Source of the DNA: Agaricicola taiwanensis
GTDB lineage: Bacteria > Pseudomonadota > Alphaproteobacteria > Rhizobiales > Methylopilaceae
Direction of reading: 5' to 3'
DNA length: 64,000 nucleotides
Assembly (NCBI RefSeq): GCF_014635245.1
Contig: NZ_BMCP01000001.1
Location: forward strand, 992,001 to 1,056,000
Position numbers and translations under genes: made by a program
Shown here: piece after piece, positions 25,766 to 33,749 of the stretch
Position numbering within the stretch: the first letter of the stretch is position 1
Layout of the letters: each line of letters starts with the position of its first letter
Notes under the pieces: model-generated
Databases searched by the model: none
What the model was told of the DNA's origin: nothing
Seen by the model: the letters and a program-made list of their open reading frames with translations, nothing else

Positions 25766-27025
25766 ATGAACATACTCCTGATCGGCAGCGGTGGACGCGA
25801 GCACGCGCTGGCCTGGAAGCTGGCGCAGAGCCCGGAGCTCACGAGGCTTTACGCCGCGCCGGGCAATCCCGGCATAGCCGATCACGCGGATATTGTCGCA
25901 CTGGATGTGGCTGATCACGGCGCTGTCACCGACTTCTGCCGCGACAGGGAGATCGGCCTCGTCGTCGTGGGGCCGGAAGTGCCGCTGGTGGCCGGTCTCG
26001 TGGACGACCTCGGCATCGCCGGCATCCGCGTCTTCGGCCCGACCAAGGCCGCCGCTCAGCTGGAAGGCTCCAAGGTCTTCACCAAGGAACTTTGCGCCGA
26101 ATATGGCATCCCGACCGCCCGCCATCAGAGCTTCAACAGCGCGGGGAGCGCCAAGGCCTATATCCGGGCCGAAGGCGCGCCCATCGTGGTGAAGGCGGAT
26201 GGCCTCGCCGCCGGCAAGGGCGTGACGGTCGCCGCCAGCATCGAGGAGGCGGAAGCCGCCGTCGATGCGCTCTTTGCCGAAGCGGGCGACGCCGAGGCCA
26301 CCGTGGTGATCGAGGAGTGCATGGTGGGAGAAGAGGCCAGCCTCTTCTGCCTGGTCGACGGCGAGACCGTGATCTCGCTCGGCGGCGCGCAGGACCACAA
26401 GCGCGTCTTCGACGGCGATGAGGGGCCGAACACCGGCGGCATGGGCGCCTATTCGCCGGCGCCTGTGCTGACGCCGGAGCTTGAAGCGCGCGCCATCGAT
26501 GAGATCGTGAAGCCGACGGCTCGCGCCATGTCCAAACTGGGCATCCCGTTTCGCGGCGTGCTCTACGCCGGCCTGATGCTGACACGTGAGGGGCCCAAGC
26601 TCATCGAATACAACGTGCGCTTCGGCGATCCGGAATGCCAGGTGCTGATGCCGCGCCTGGCGTCGGATCTCCTGCCGCTCCTGGTCGCGACTGCTGACGG
26701 CCGGCTCGACGGCGTCACGGCGGAATGGCGTGACGTTGCGGCGATCACCGTCGTCATGGCAGCCAGGGGCTATCCGGGAACGGCTCCCAAGGGTTCGGAG
26801 ATCCGCGGCGTCGACACGGTGACCCGGGACGGGGTCAAGATCTTCCACGCCGGCACCAAGCGCGAGGGCGACCGCCTTCTCGCCTGGGGCGGCCGCGTCC
26901 TCAATGTCACGGCAACAGCGCCGACCCTGCGTGAGGCGCGCGATGCGGCCTATGCGGCCGTCGACACCATCGATTGGCCGGAAGGCTTCTGCCGCAAGGA
27001 CATCGGCTGGCGCGCGCTCGGCTGA
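25766..27025 (+). CDS. purD: Phosphoribosylamine--glycine ligase
   Basis: A 419-residue ATP-grasp enzyme for the second step of purine synthesis, making GAR from phosphoribosylamine, glycine and ATP. Seen: [45 protein letters not shown], the ATP-grasp region [28 protein letters not shown] and the metal-binding [14 protein letters not shown]. Length is standard. GGAAGGCCC precedes the ATG. It is monocistronic between xseA (divergent) and a DUF2269 gene 78 bp downstream. Confidence 0.97.
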   Translation: MNILLIGSGGREHALAWKLAQSPELTRLYAAPGNPGIADHADIVALDVADHGAVTDFCRDREIGLVVVGPEVPLVAGLVDDLGIAGIRVFGPTKAAAQLEGSKVFTKELCAEYGIPTARHQSFNSAGSAKAYIRAEGAPIVVKADGLAAGKGVTVAASIEEAEAAVDALFAEAGDAEATVVIEECMVGEEASLFCLVDGETVISLGGAQDHKRVFDGDEGPNTGGMGAYSPAPVLTPELEARAIDEIVKPTARAMSKLGIPFRGVLYAGLMLTREGPKLIEYNVRFGDPECQVLMPRLASDLLPLLVATADGRLDGVTAEWRDVAAITVVMAARGYPGTAPKGSEIRGVDTVTRDGVKIFHAGTKREGDRLLAWGGRVLNVTATAPTLREARDAAYAAVDTIDWPEGFCRKDIGWRALG

Positions 27026-27103
27026 AGCGCTCGCATTTCACGCGGCCTTAAGGCGGATCGGTTAGGACATCCTGACCGCTCCGCTACCTCCGGCCAATCG
27101 CGC

Positions 27104-27577
27104 GTGACCTATCTTGTCCTGAAGTACCTTCACGTGATTGGCGCCGTTGTGCTGCTCGGTACCGGGACAGGCATCGCCTTTTTCATGCTGATGGCGCATC
27201 TCAGCCGGGATGCGGCCTTCATCGCCCGCACGGCCGCAGTCGTCGTCATCGCCGATGCGCTCTTCACCGCCACCGCCGCCGTGGCCCAGCCCGTCACCGG
27301 CTATCTCCTCGCGCAGGAACTCGCCGTTCCCCTCACGGAAGATTGGGTCGCCGCCTCGCTCGTCCTCTATGTCGTGACCGGCGTCTTCTGGCTGCCGGTG
27401 GTCTGGATGCAGGCCCGCATGCGCGATCTGGCGCGAGATGCCGTCACGGCGGGCGAGCCGCTGCCCCCGCGCTATCATCAGCTTTTCCGCATCTGGTTCG
27501 TTTTCGGTTTCCCGGGATTTGGATCGGTCATCGCCATTCTCTGGCTGATGATTGCAAAGCCGGTGCTGTGGTCATGA
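27104..27577 (+). CDS. DUF2269 family integral membrane protein
   Basis: A 157-residue protein with four predicted membrane segments (about 5-27, 43-65, 80-100, 128-150). The N-terminal YLVLKYLHVIGAVVLLGTGTGIAFFML and the DWVAASLVLYVVTGVFWLPVVWMQ segment are the DUF2269 pattern. Function of the family is not known. The start is GTG 27104. Its stop overlaps the ATG of the next gene (ATGA), so it is translationally coupled to the SDR-DoxX protein, and the two probably act together in the inner membrane. Confidence 0.85.
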   Translation: MTYLVLKYLHVIGAVVLLGTGTGIAFFMLMAHLSRDAAFIARTAAVVVIADALFTATAAVAQPVTGYLLAQELAVPLTEDWVAASLVLYVVTGVFWLPVVWMQARMRDLARDAVTAGEPLPPRYHQLFRIWFVFGFPGFGSVIAILWLMIAKPVLWS

Positions 27578-28899
27578 TCAGCCGTCCCACCATTGCCGTC
27601 CTTGGCGCCTCCGGTCTGATCGGAGGAGCCGTCGCCCTCGGCCTGATCAGGCAGGGCTTCTCCGTCGTCGCCGTCGCGCGCCGCTTCACGCCGGCGCAGG
27701 CCTGGGCCTTCGGCCATGCCGCCGTGACGGCACCTGTCGTTGACATGAGCCGCGCCAAACTGGCCGAGACGCTCGCCGGCTGGCAGGCGGATGTCGTGGT
27801 CAACTGCATCGGCGTCCTGCAGGACGGGCCGAAGGGCAAGACCGGTGAGGTGCACAGCGCCTTCATCCAGCGCCTGCTCGCCGCCATGGATGCCGCCATC
27901 GAGCCGGCGCTGCTGGTGCATCTGTCCATGCCCGGCCGCGACGAGGACGACCGGACGCAGTTCAGCCGCAGCAAGCGCGAGGGAGAGCGGCTGATCGCCG
28001 GAGGCCCGGTGCGCTATGTCATCCTGCGCCCCGGCTTCGTCATCGCGCCCGCCGCCTATGGCGGCAGCGCCATGATCCGGGCCTTGGCCGCTCTGCCGCT
28101 GGGGCTTCCAGACGAACAGAACGCGAGGCCCTTTGCCGTATCCGATGTCGCCGACATCACCGCGACCATCGCCCATGTCGCTACGAGGTGGCATGAGGGC
28201 GACCGCGCTTTCGCGGAGAGCTGGGACGTGCTGGAACGGGAGTCGGCGACATTCGGCCAGGTCGTCGAGAGCTTCCGCCGCCATTTCGGCGGGCCGCGAG
28301 CCGTGGCCAACCTGCCGGGCTGGCTCATGAGTATCGGCGCCCGGGCCGGCGATCTCGTCTCGCGCCTCGGGTGGACCCCTCCCATCCGCACGACAGCGCT
28401 CGCGGAGATCCGCCGCGGCGTCGAGGGCGACCCTGCGCCCTGGATCGCCGCAACAGGCATCGAGCCGCGGTCGCTGGCCGAGGCCGTTACGCGACTGGAG
28501 GCGAACGTCCAGGCATCCTGGTTCGCCCGCCTTTATCTCCTCAAGGCACTTGTCTTCGGCATTCTGGCGCTGTTCTGGATCGTGTCTGGCCTGATCCCGC
28601 TGACGGTGTCCTTCGGCGCGGCAGCTTTGGTCTTCACGACAGCGGGTTTCCCGCAGGGGCTTGCCAATGCCATCACCGCTGCAACGAGCTTTGCAGATGT
28701 CGCCATCGGCCTCGCCATCGCATGGCGGCCCTGGAGTCGCGCCGGACTTTTGGCGGGCATCGCCTTGTCGCTGGCCTATGTGGCGGGATCGCTCGTCCTG
28801 ACACCGGCACTCTGGCTCGATCCCGTGGGTCCGCTTGTGAAGACCATTCCCGCCATCGTGCTGATGCTGGTCGCCCTCGCGATCAGGGACGACCGCTGA
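27574..28899 (+). CDS. NAD(P)-binding SDR protein with C-terminal DoxX-like membrane domain
   Basis: A 441-residue two-part protein. The N-terminal Rossmann domain has GASGLIGG at 11-18, then NCIGVLQDGPKG, and SRSKREGERLI and RPGFVIAP segments of atypical SDRs (NmrA/NDUFA9-like), without a classical YxxxK. From about residue 305 (FARLYLLKALVFGILALFWIVSGL) there are four membrane segments of the DoxX-like type (TAATSFADVAIGLAIAWRPWSRAGLL). Similar fusions are known, often beside DUF2269 genes. It may handle a lipid or quinone substrate at the membrane, which is inference. The stop abuts the convergent rsmD stop. Confidence 0.85.
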   Translation: MISRPTIAVLGASGLIGGAVALGLIRQGFSVVAVARRFTPAQAWAFGHAAVTAPVVDMSRAKLAETLAGWQADVVVNCIGVLQDGPKGKTGEVHSAFIQRLLAAMDAAIEPALLVHLSMPGRDEDDRTQFSRSKREGERLIAGGPVRYVILRPGFVIAPAAYGGSAMIRALAALPLGLPDEQNARPFAVSDVADITATIAHVATRWHEGDRAFAESWDVLERESATFGQVVESFRRHFGGPRAVANLPGWLMSIGARAGDLVSRLGWTPPIRTTALAEIRRGVEGDPAPWIAATGIEPRSLAEAVTRLEANVQASWFARLYLLKALVFGILALFWIVSGLIPLTVSFGAAALVFTTAGFPQGLANAITAATSFADVAIGLAIAWRPWSRAGLLAGIALSLAYVAGSLVLTPALWLDPVGPLVKTIPAIVLMLVALAIRDDR

Positions 28900-29457
28900 T
28901 CAGGCGCGGTGGCGCAGGAAGACGATCTGGCTGTCACCCGCCTCGCGGCGCTCGATGTGCTCGAAACCTTCAGGTGCGGCGACCTCCGCATCGCCCCGCT
29001 CCTCCACGACGATCAGCGCATCCGGCGCCAGCCAGCCGCCGTCGCGCGCCGAAGCGATGGCTTTCTCGCCCAGTCCCTTGCCATAGGGCGGATCGGCAAA
29101 GACCAGCGTGAAGGGCTGAAACGGTGCGACCGGGCCAAGCCGCGTCGCGTCGCGCCGGAACAGCCGCGTGATGCCGGCCGCTCCCAGCGTCTGCGTGTTC
29201 TCCCGGATCAGCGCGCGCGCCTCCGCGCCCTCATCCACGAAGAGCGCAAAGCTCGCGCCGCGCGACAATGCTTCCAGACCAAGGGCGCCGGTGCCGGCAA
29301 ACAGATCGAGGACACGGGCACCATTGATCTCGATGTCATGGCCATGCGCGAGGATGTTGAACAAGCTCTCGCGCAGCCTGTCCGAGGTCGGGCGGATATC
29401 CTGGCTGGAGGGGGCCTTCAGCACCCGTCCCTTCCAGCGCCCCGCGACGATGCGCAT
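28900..29457 (-). CDS. rsmD: 16S rRNA (guanine-966-N2)-methyltransferase
   Basis: A 185-residue SAM-dependent enzyme that methylates G966 of 16S rRNA in the assembled 30S subunit. Seen: MRIVAGRWKGR, RPTSDRLRESLFNIL at 22-36, the SAM loop DLFAGTGALGLEALSRGA at 51-68 and the catalytic DPPY at 122-125. Length and order match RsmD. It lies 6 bp downstream of the pseudouridine synthase gene on the same strand, so the two rRNA-modification genes form an operon. Confidence 0.96.
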   Translation of the reverse strand: MRIVAGRWKGRVLKAPSSQDIRPTSDRLRESLFNILAHGHDIEINGARVLDLFAGTGALGLEALSRGASFALFVDEGAEARALIRENTQTLGAAGITRLFRRDATRLGPVAPFQPFTLVFADPPYGKGLGEKAIASARDGGWLAPDALIVVEERGDAEVAAPEGFEHIERREAGDSQIVFLRHRA

Positions 29458-29463
29458 GGAGGC

Positions 29464-31182
29464 TTAGCCCTTGCGCGGCGGGCGTCCGCCCGGCTTTCCA
29501 CCGCCGCCCGGACGCGGCCGTCCCGGGCCTGCACCCCCGGGCTTGCCACCGCCTGGCCGTCCCGGTCCGCCAGCGCGTGGCGGGCGGGTCGACATCTTGC
29601 CCAACGCATGATCCCGGCTCGAGGGTGAACGGTCCCGGCGCGCCGCGCCGTCATGGCCTTCGGCCTTCATCCGGAATGGCCGCTTCGGCCGCTCGCTATC
29701 GCCGGAACGTTGAGGCCGTTTGTCGCCCTCGGGGCGCGGCCGGAAAGGCCTGTCACCGCGCTCGTCACCTTCAGGGCGTTCACGGAAGGGGCGCTTGGGA
29801 CGATCGCCGTCGGCCGAACGCGGCGGGCGGCTGTCCCCCGGGGCGCGCGGCCGGACCGGCCGGTCGCCACGCTGATCGTCGGCCGGGGCGCGGAACGGAC
29901 GCTCAGGACGATCGCCCTCGCCACGCGGCGGGCGGGTGTCGCCCTCTGGACGGGGGCGTGACGGGCGCTCTGGTCGCCGGTCACTATCGGGCCGTTCGCG
30001 GAACGGCCGCTTCGGGCGGTCAGTGTCTGCGGAACGCGGCGCGCGATCGTCCGTTTCCCAGGGGCGGAAGCTCCGCTCCTTCTTGACCTCGTCATCGAAT
30101 GAGCGTGCCGGGCGTTCAGCGCGATCGCCCTCGCTGCGGCTGCGGCGCGGGCGGTCGTCGCCCTCAACGGAACGCTGCGGCCGCTCACCACGGTCATCCT
30201 TGGCCCAGGCAGGACGGGGGCGGGGGCCGCGCGGTTTTTCCGCCGCCGCGGTCTTTTCGTGGCGTTCAACCAGCACCTTGCGGCCATCTCTGGCGGTGAC
30301 AAGGCTGTTACGAACTTTGGGCTTCTCACCTTCGCCGGCATCCCGGGCGCGCTTTTCACGACGGCGGGCCTCTGCCGGGTCGGGCTGGCGTACGAAAATC
30401 GGCGCCTCGAAATCGGCATTGGCCTCTTCGATCAACCTCGCGCCAAGCTGGTCGCGCAGCACGCGCGAGCGCACTTCCTCCGCCTGGCCTTCCGCGATCT
30501 CGGCCAGTTGGAAGGGGCCGAAGGAGAGACGGATCAGCCGGTTCACCTTGAGGTCGAGGTGCTCCAGGATCCGCTTCACCTCGCGGTTCTTGCCTTCTCT
30601 CAGGCCGACCGTGAGCCAGGCGTTGGTGCCCTGCGCGCGGTCATAGCTTGCTTCCACCGGCCCGTACTGGAAGCCATCGATGGTCACGCCGTCGGCAAGC
30701 TGGGCGAGCCGGACCTCGTCGACGCGGCCGAAAACGCGCACCCGGTAGCGCCGCAGCCAGCCTGTTTCCGGCAGCTCCAGCACACGGGCCAGGCCGCCAT
30801 CGTTGGTGAGCAGCAGAAGCCCTTCGGTATTGATATCGAGCCGGCCAATGGTGACCACGCGCGGCAGGTCCGGCGGCAGCACGTCGAAGACCGTGGGCCG
30901 GCCTTCGGGGTCCTTCGTCGTGGTCACGACGCCGCGCGGCTTGTGATAAAGCCACAGGCGGGTGCGCTCGCGCGCGGGCAGCGGCTCGCCGTCCACCGTG
31001 ATCCTGTCGTCGGGGCCAACAGTCGTGCCCGGCTGGGTGACCGTCGCGCCGTTGAGGCCGATGCGCCCGGCGGCGATCCAGGCCTCCGCATCGCGGCGTG
31101 AGGCGATGCCGGCCCGTGCGATGACCTTGGCGATGCGCTCGCGCTGGGGGATGTCGTCGGACATTTTTTCTTGCTCTGTCAT
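29464..31182 (-). CDS. RluB/RsuA-type pseudouridine synthase with long disordered tail
   Basis: A 572-residue protein. An S4 RNA-binding domain (about 13-60, [20 protein letters not shown]) is followed by an RsuA-type synthase core (about 75-250) with [12 protein letters not shown], the catalytic [17 protein letters not shown] (Asp116) and [15 protein letters not shown]. It isomerises a uridine in 23S (RluB) or 16S rRNA. From about residue 270 to the end it is low-complexity, rich in Arg, Pro, Gly and Asp, with repeats of the form [13 protein letters not shown] and a final [11 protein letters not shown] stretch. Start is ATG 31182 or ATG 31164; neither has a strong ribosome site. It is upstream of rsmD in the same operon. 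Confidence 0.92.
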   Translation of the reverse strand: MTEQEKMSDDIPQRERIAKVIARAGIASRRDAEAWIAAGRIGLNGATVTQPGTTVGPDDRITVDGEPLPARERTRLWLYHKPRGVVTTTKDPEGRPTVFDVLPPDLPRVVTIGRLDINTEGLLLLTNDGGLARVLELPETGWLRRYRVRVFGRVDEVRLAQLADGVTIDGFQYGPVEASYDRAQGTNAWLTVGLREGKNREVKRILEHLDLKVNRLIRLSFGPFQLAEIAEGQAEEVRSRVLRDQLGARLIEEANADFEAPIFVRQPDPAEARRREKRARDAGEGEKPKVRNSLVTARDGRKVLVERHEKTAAAEKPRGPRPRPAWAKDDRGERPQRSVEGDDRPRRSRSEGDRAERPARSFDDEVKKERSFRPWETDDRAPRSADTDRPKRPFRERPDSDRRPERPSRPRPEGDTRPPRGEGDRPERPFRAPADDQRGDRPVRPRAPGDSRPPRSADGDRPKRPFRERPEGDERGDRPFRPRPEGDKRPQRSGDSERPKRPFRMKAEGHDGAARRDRSPSSRDHALGKMSTRPPRAGGPGRPGGGKPGGAGPGRPRPGGGGKPGGRPPRKG

Positions 31183-31195
31183 GGGAACGGGCGTT

Positions 31196-31292
31196 TTAGA
31201 GCATTCCGGCGAGGCGAACACCGCATCGCCACTCCAAAATTCGTGAAAGATCTGGCAGCACGTTCGTTTCGGCCAGAACAGGCATGCTCTAA
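31196..31292. repeat. Candidate dispersed palindromic repeat (TTAGAGCAT ... ATGCTCTAA)
   Basis: TTAGAGCAT (31196-31204) and ATGCTCTAA (31284-31292) are perfect inverted ends 79 bp apart in the divergent intergenic region between the pseudouridine synthase gene and tadA. The similarity continues two bases inwards with one mismatch. Intergenic elements with TAGAGC...GCTCTA ends are common in Hyphomicrobiales genomes. I see only this copy in the window. Confidence 0.45.
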
Positions 31293-31318
31293 CATGTGTC
31301 GGAGCGGTTGGGGAGAGC

Positions 31319-31765
31319 ATGGCACGACCAGAATTCATGGCGCTCGCACTCGAGGAGGCCGAGGCCGCCGCGGCACGCGGCGAGGTGCCGGTGGGCGCTG
31401 TCGTGGTGCTCGATGGCGAGGTTGTCGCTCGCGCCGGAAACCGGACGCGGGAATATTCCGATCCCACAGCCCATGCCGAAATGCTGGCCCTGCGTCAGGC
31501 ATCCGCCTTGAAAGGCTCCGAACGCATCGGTGAGGCTGATCTCTGGGTCACTTTGGAGCCTTGCCCCATGTGCGCGGGCGCCATCTCCTTCTTCCGCGTG
31601 CGGCGGCTTTATTTCGGCGCGGAAGATCCCAAGGGGGGCGCTGTCGTGAATGGAGTGAGGCTGTTCGAGCAGCCAAGCTGCCACCACAGGCCTGAGGTCT
31701 ATGGTGGCTTCCGGGAAATTCAGTCCGGCAACATCCTGCGCAATTTCTTCCGCGCAAAACGCTGA
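31319..31765 (+). CDS. tadA: tRNA adenosine(34) deaminase
   Basis: A 148-residue zinc deaminase that converts A34 to inosine in tRNA-Arg(ACG). Zinc ligands and catalytic Glu are His52-Ala-Glu54 and PCPMC with Cys82 and Cys85. [10 protein letters not shown] and the [13 protein letters not shown] region are standard for TadA. Length is normal. It is divergent from the pseudouridine synthase, and its stop TGA is immediately followed by the convergent stop of the phosphotransferase (TGATCA). Confidence 0.95.
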   Translation: MARPEFMALALEEAEAAAARGEVPVGAVVVLDGEVVARAGNRTREYSDPTAHAEMLALRQASALKGSERIGEADLWVTLEPCPMCAGAISFFRVRRLYFGAEDPKGGAVVNGVRLFEQPSCHHRPEVYGGFREIQSGNILRNFFRAKR

Positions 31766-32767
31766 TCAGCCGGCGCGCTGGGCAAAGGCCCATCCGATTT
31801 TGGCGAGCGCGGCGGCATGGCGCGGCTCGGCGGCGCCGGGATTTCGGCGCAGCATCGCCACCCTGCGGAAGAAGCAATAGGCAATGTAGGTGTTGAGGTG
31901 CGGTATCTCCGCCAGGCCGGCCCGCGCCGCATAGGCCGACAGGTACCGGTCCATGGATGGGATGCCGAGTTCGGAGAGCTTGAGGCCCATCAGGCTTGTC
32001 CCGGAGGCGGTCGCGTGCGGAGTGATCCAGGGGATGGCGCTGTTGACGGCATCGGCCACGGGATCGCCCAGCGTCGCCGCCTCCCAATCGACCACCGCCA
32101 GGATCTTCGGCTCCTGCGGCGCGATGATCAGCTTTTCCGTGGCGAAATCGTTGTGCACCAACCGCAGCGGGCGATCAGGCGGCAGGTGGTCGGGCAGCCA
32201 GGCCATCAAGCGGTTCATCTCCGGCAGTTCATCGCCGGACAGGGTGCGGTAAACCTCGCTCCAATGCTGGACCTGCCCTGCAAGATAGCCGCTGCTCTTG
32301 TTCAGGCTGGCAAGCCCCAGCGTGTGAGGATCGTAGCTGTGCAGCCGTGCCAGGGTATCCGTCATGGCATCATAGATGGCGGTGCGATCGGCAGGCGTGA
32401 CGCCGGGAAGGCTTGGACGTGGGAAGATGCGGCCGTCCACGAAGGTCATGACATAGAAGGCGTAGCCGAGAACGCTCTCATCGTCGGAATAGATGAGAGG
32501 TCGCGGCACGGGGAATCCGCGCGCGCTGAGGGCGGCGACCACACGAAACTCGCGCTCCAGCGGATGCGTCGCGTCCGGTGTCTTTGCCCGCAACACCAGC
32601 CGGTCGCCCGGCGTGGCGATGAGATAGCTCATGTTCTCCAATCCGTCATGGATTGGGCGGACCGTCACGGGTCCACGGAAGCCGGCGATGGTGTGCGTCA
32701 GGAACACTTCGAGCCGCTGGACCCGAAACTGATTGGCCTGCGGTATCTCACGGGCGGCTACGGTCAT
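31766..32767 (-). CDS. APH-family phosphotransferase-like protein (ACAD10/11 kinase type)
   Basis: A 333-residue kinase-fold protein. The N-terminal lobe has GLENMSYLI (glycine-rich loop) and LVLRAK (ATP Lys), then LEREFRVVAALSARGFPVPRP and YVMTFVDGR, as in the ACAD10/11-type APH group. The catalytic loop is LVHNDFATEKLII (His205, Asp207), where the Asn usually found five residues after Asp is Lys212. The metal Asp of VVDWE is Asp227. The change may alter or weaken phosphotransfer. It starts 1 bp after the dehalogenase-type hydrolase stop, so both are co-transcribed from the mutL direction. Substrate unknown. Confidence 0.82.
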   Translation of the reverse strand: MTVAAREIPQANQFRVQRLEVFLTHTIAGFRGPVTVRPIHDGLENMSYLIATPGDRLVLRAKTPDATHPLEREFRVVAALSARGFPVPRPLIYSDDESVLGYAFYVMTFVDGRIFPRPSLPGVTPADRTAIYDAMTDTLARLHSYDPHTLGLASLNKSSGYLAGQVQHWSEVYRTLSGDELPEMNRLMAWLPDHLPPDRPLRLVHNDFATEKLIIAPQEPKILAVVDWEAATLGDPVADAVNSAIPWITPHATASGTSLMGLKLSELGIPSMDRYLSAYAARAGLAEIPHLNTYIAYCFFRRVAMLRRNPGAAEPRHAAALAKIGWAFAQRAG

Positions 32768-32768
32768 G

Positions 32769-33677
32769 TCAGGCCTCGGGTGCGAAGAAATGAAGAAGGG
32801 ACGTCAGCGCCTCACCAGGATTTTCCTCGGCAAGGAAATGGCCGGACGTGATGGCGGCGCCCGTGACCTCGTCTCCCCAGCGCTGCCAGATCGACAGAGG
32901 CCCCGACGTCTCGCCGGGAAATCCCCTTTCACCCCAGAGCGCCAGCAAGGGCACGGTTATCTTCTTGCCAGTCTCCAGATCGGCTTGATCATCGGCGAGA
33001 TCCACGCTCTGTCCGGCGCGATAATCCTCGCAGGCTGAACGGATGCGGTCCGGAGATCGAAAACCCGCCCGGTATTGAGCGAGCGCGCGATGATCGAACG
33101 CTGAGAGATCGCTTGTCGCGGTCCAGCTTGCCAGCGTCCAGTCCAGATAGAAATCGGGATCCTTTCCGATCAGCGTTTCCGGAAGAGGGTGCGGCTGAGC
33201 CAGGAACAGCCAGTGATAGGACTTCATCGCCAGCTTCGCCGTCATCCCGGTCCACATGGCTTCCGTCGGTATGATGTCGAGGAGCGCGAGCCGGTCTATG
33301 CGTCCGGGATGATCGAGCGCCATGCGGTAGGCGGTCCGCGCGCCGCGATCATGCCCGATCACGCCGAACCGCACGTGGCCAAGCCTCTCCATGAGATCCA
33401 CCAATGCCGCCGCCCAGACCCGTTTGGAATGCGGCCGGTGGTCATCCGCCGCGCGCGGAACGAAGGACCAGCCGTAGCCGGGCAGGTCAGGCATGATAAG
33501 CGTAAAGCGTTCGGACAGTCCCGGCGCGAGCCGGTGCCACATGACGTGCGTCTGGGGGTAGCCGTGAAGCAGGAGCAGGGCGGGTCCCTTCCCGCCCACA
33601 CGGGCGAAGAAGCGGCCGCCGTCGGTGTCGATCCACTCCGACTGAAAACCGGGAAAAAGATCGGCGTTCTCTGGCAT
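32769..33677 (-). CDS. Fluoroacetate/haloacetate dehalogenase-type alpha/beta hydrolase
   Basis: A 302-residue alpha/beta hydrolase. HGYPQTHVMWH at 39-49 gives the oxyanion strand. GHDRGARTAYRMALDHP at 109-125 holds nucleophile Asp110 and carboxylate-binding Arg111 and Arg114. Asp134 and His280 complete a triad. His155-Trp156 and Tyr219 would form the halide pocket. These positions coincide with those I recall for the Rhodopseudomonas palustris fluoroacetate dehalogenase (D110-D134-H280, R111/R114, H155/W156/Y219). It should hydrolyse a haloacetate to glycolate in the cytoplasm. ATG 33677 has CAGGGG upstream; the longer frame is not supported. It is downstream of mutL and nearly abuts the phosphotransferase gene. 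Confidence 0.88.
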   Translation of the reverse strand: MPENADLFPGFQSEWIDTDGGRFFARVGGKGPALLLLHGYPQTHVMWHRLAPGLSERFTLIMPDLPGYGWSFVPRAADDHRPHSKRVWAAALVDLMERLGHVRFGVIGHDRGARTAYRMALDHPGRIDRLALLDIIPTEAMWTGMTAKLAMKSYHWLFLAQPHPLPETLIGKDPDFYLDWTLASWTATSDLSAFDHRALAQYRAGFRSPDRIRSACEDYRAGQSVDLADDQADLETGKKITVPLLALWGERGFPGETSGPLSIWQRWGDEVTGAAITSGHFLAEENPGEALTSLLHFFAPEA

Positions 33678-33749
33678 GATATACCCCTGACAGGCGGGCC
33701 GAGGCATCCTGCCTCGCCATCATCTTGCCGAAAGGGCGCGAAGAAAACG

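Noticed and set aside
29464..30300. Repeat-rich stretch as a possible tandem DNA repeat or second gene in another frame
   Set aside because: The periodicity follows the codons of the Arg/Pro/Asp-rich tail of the pseudouridine synthase; frames on the other strand show only its mirror composition.
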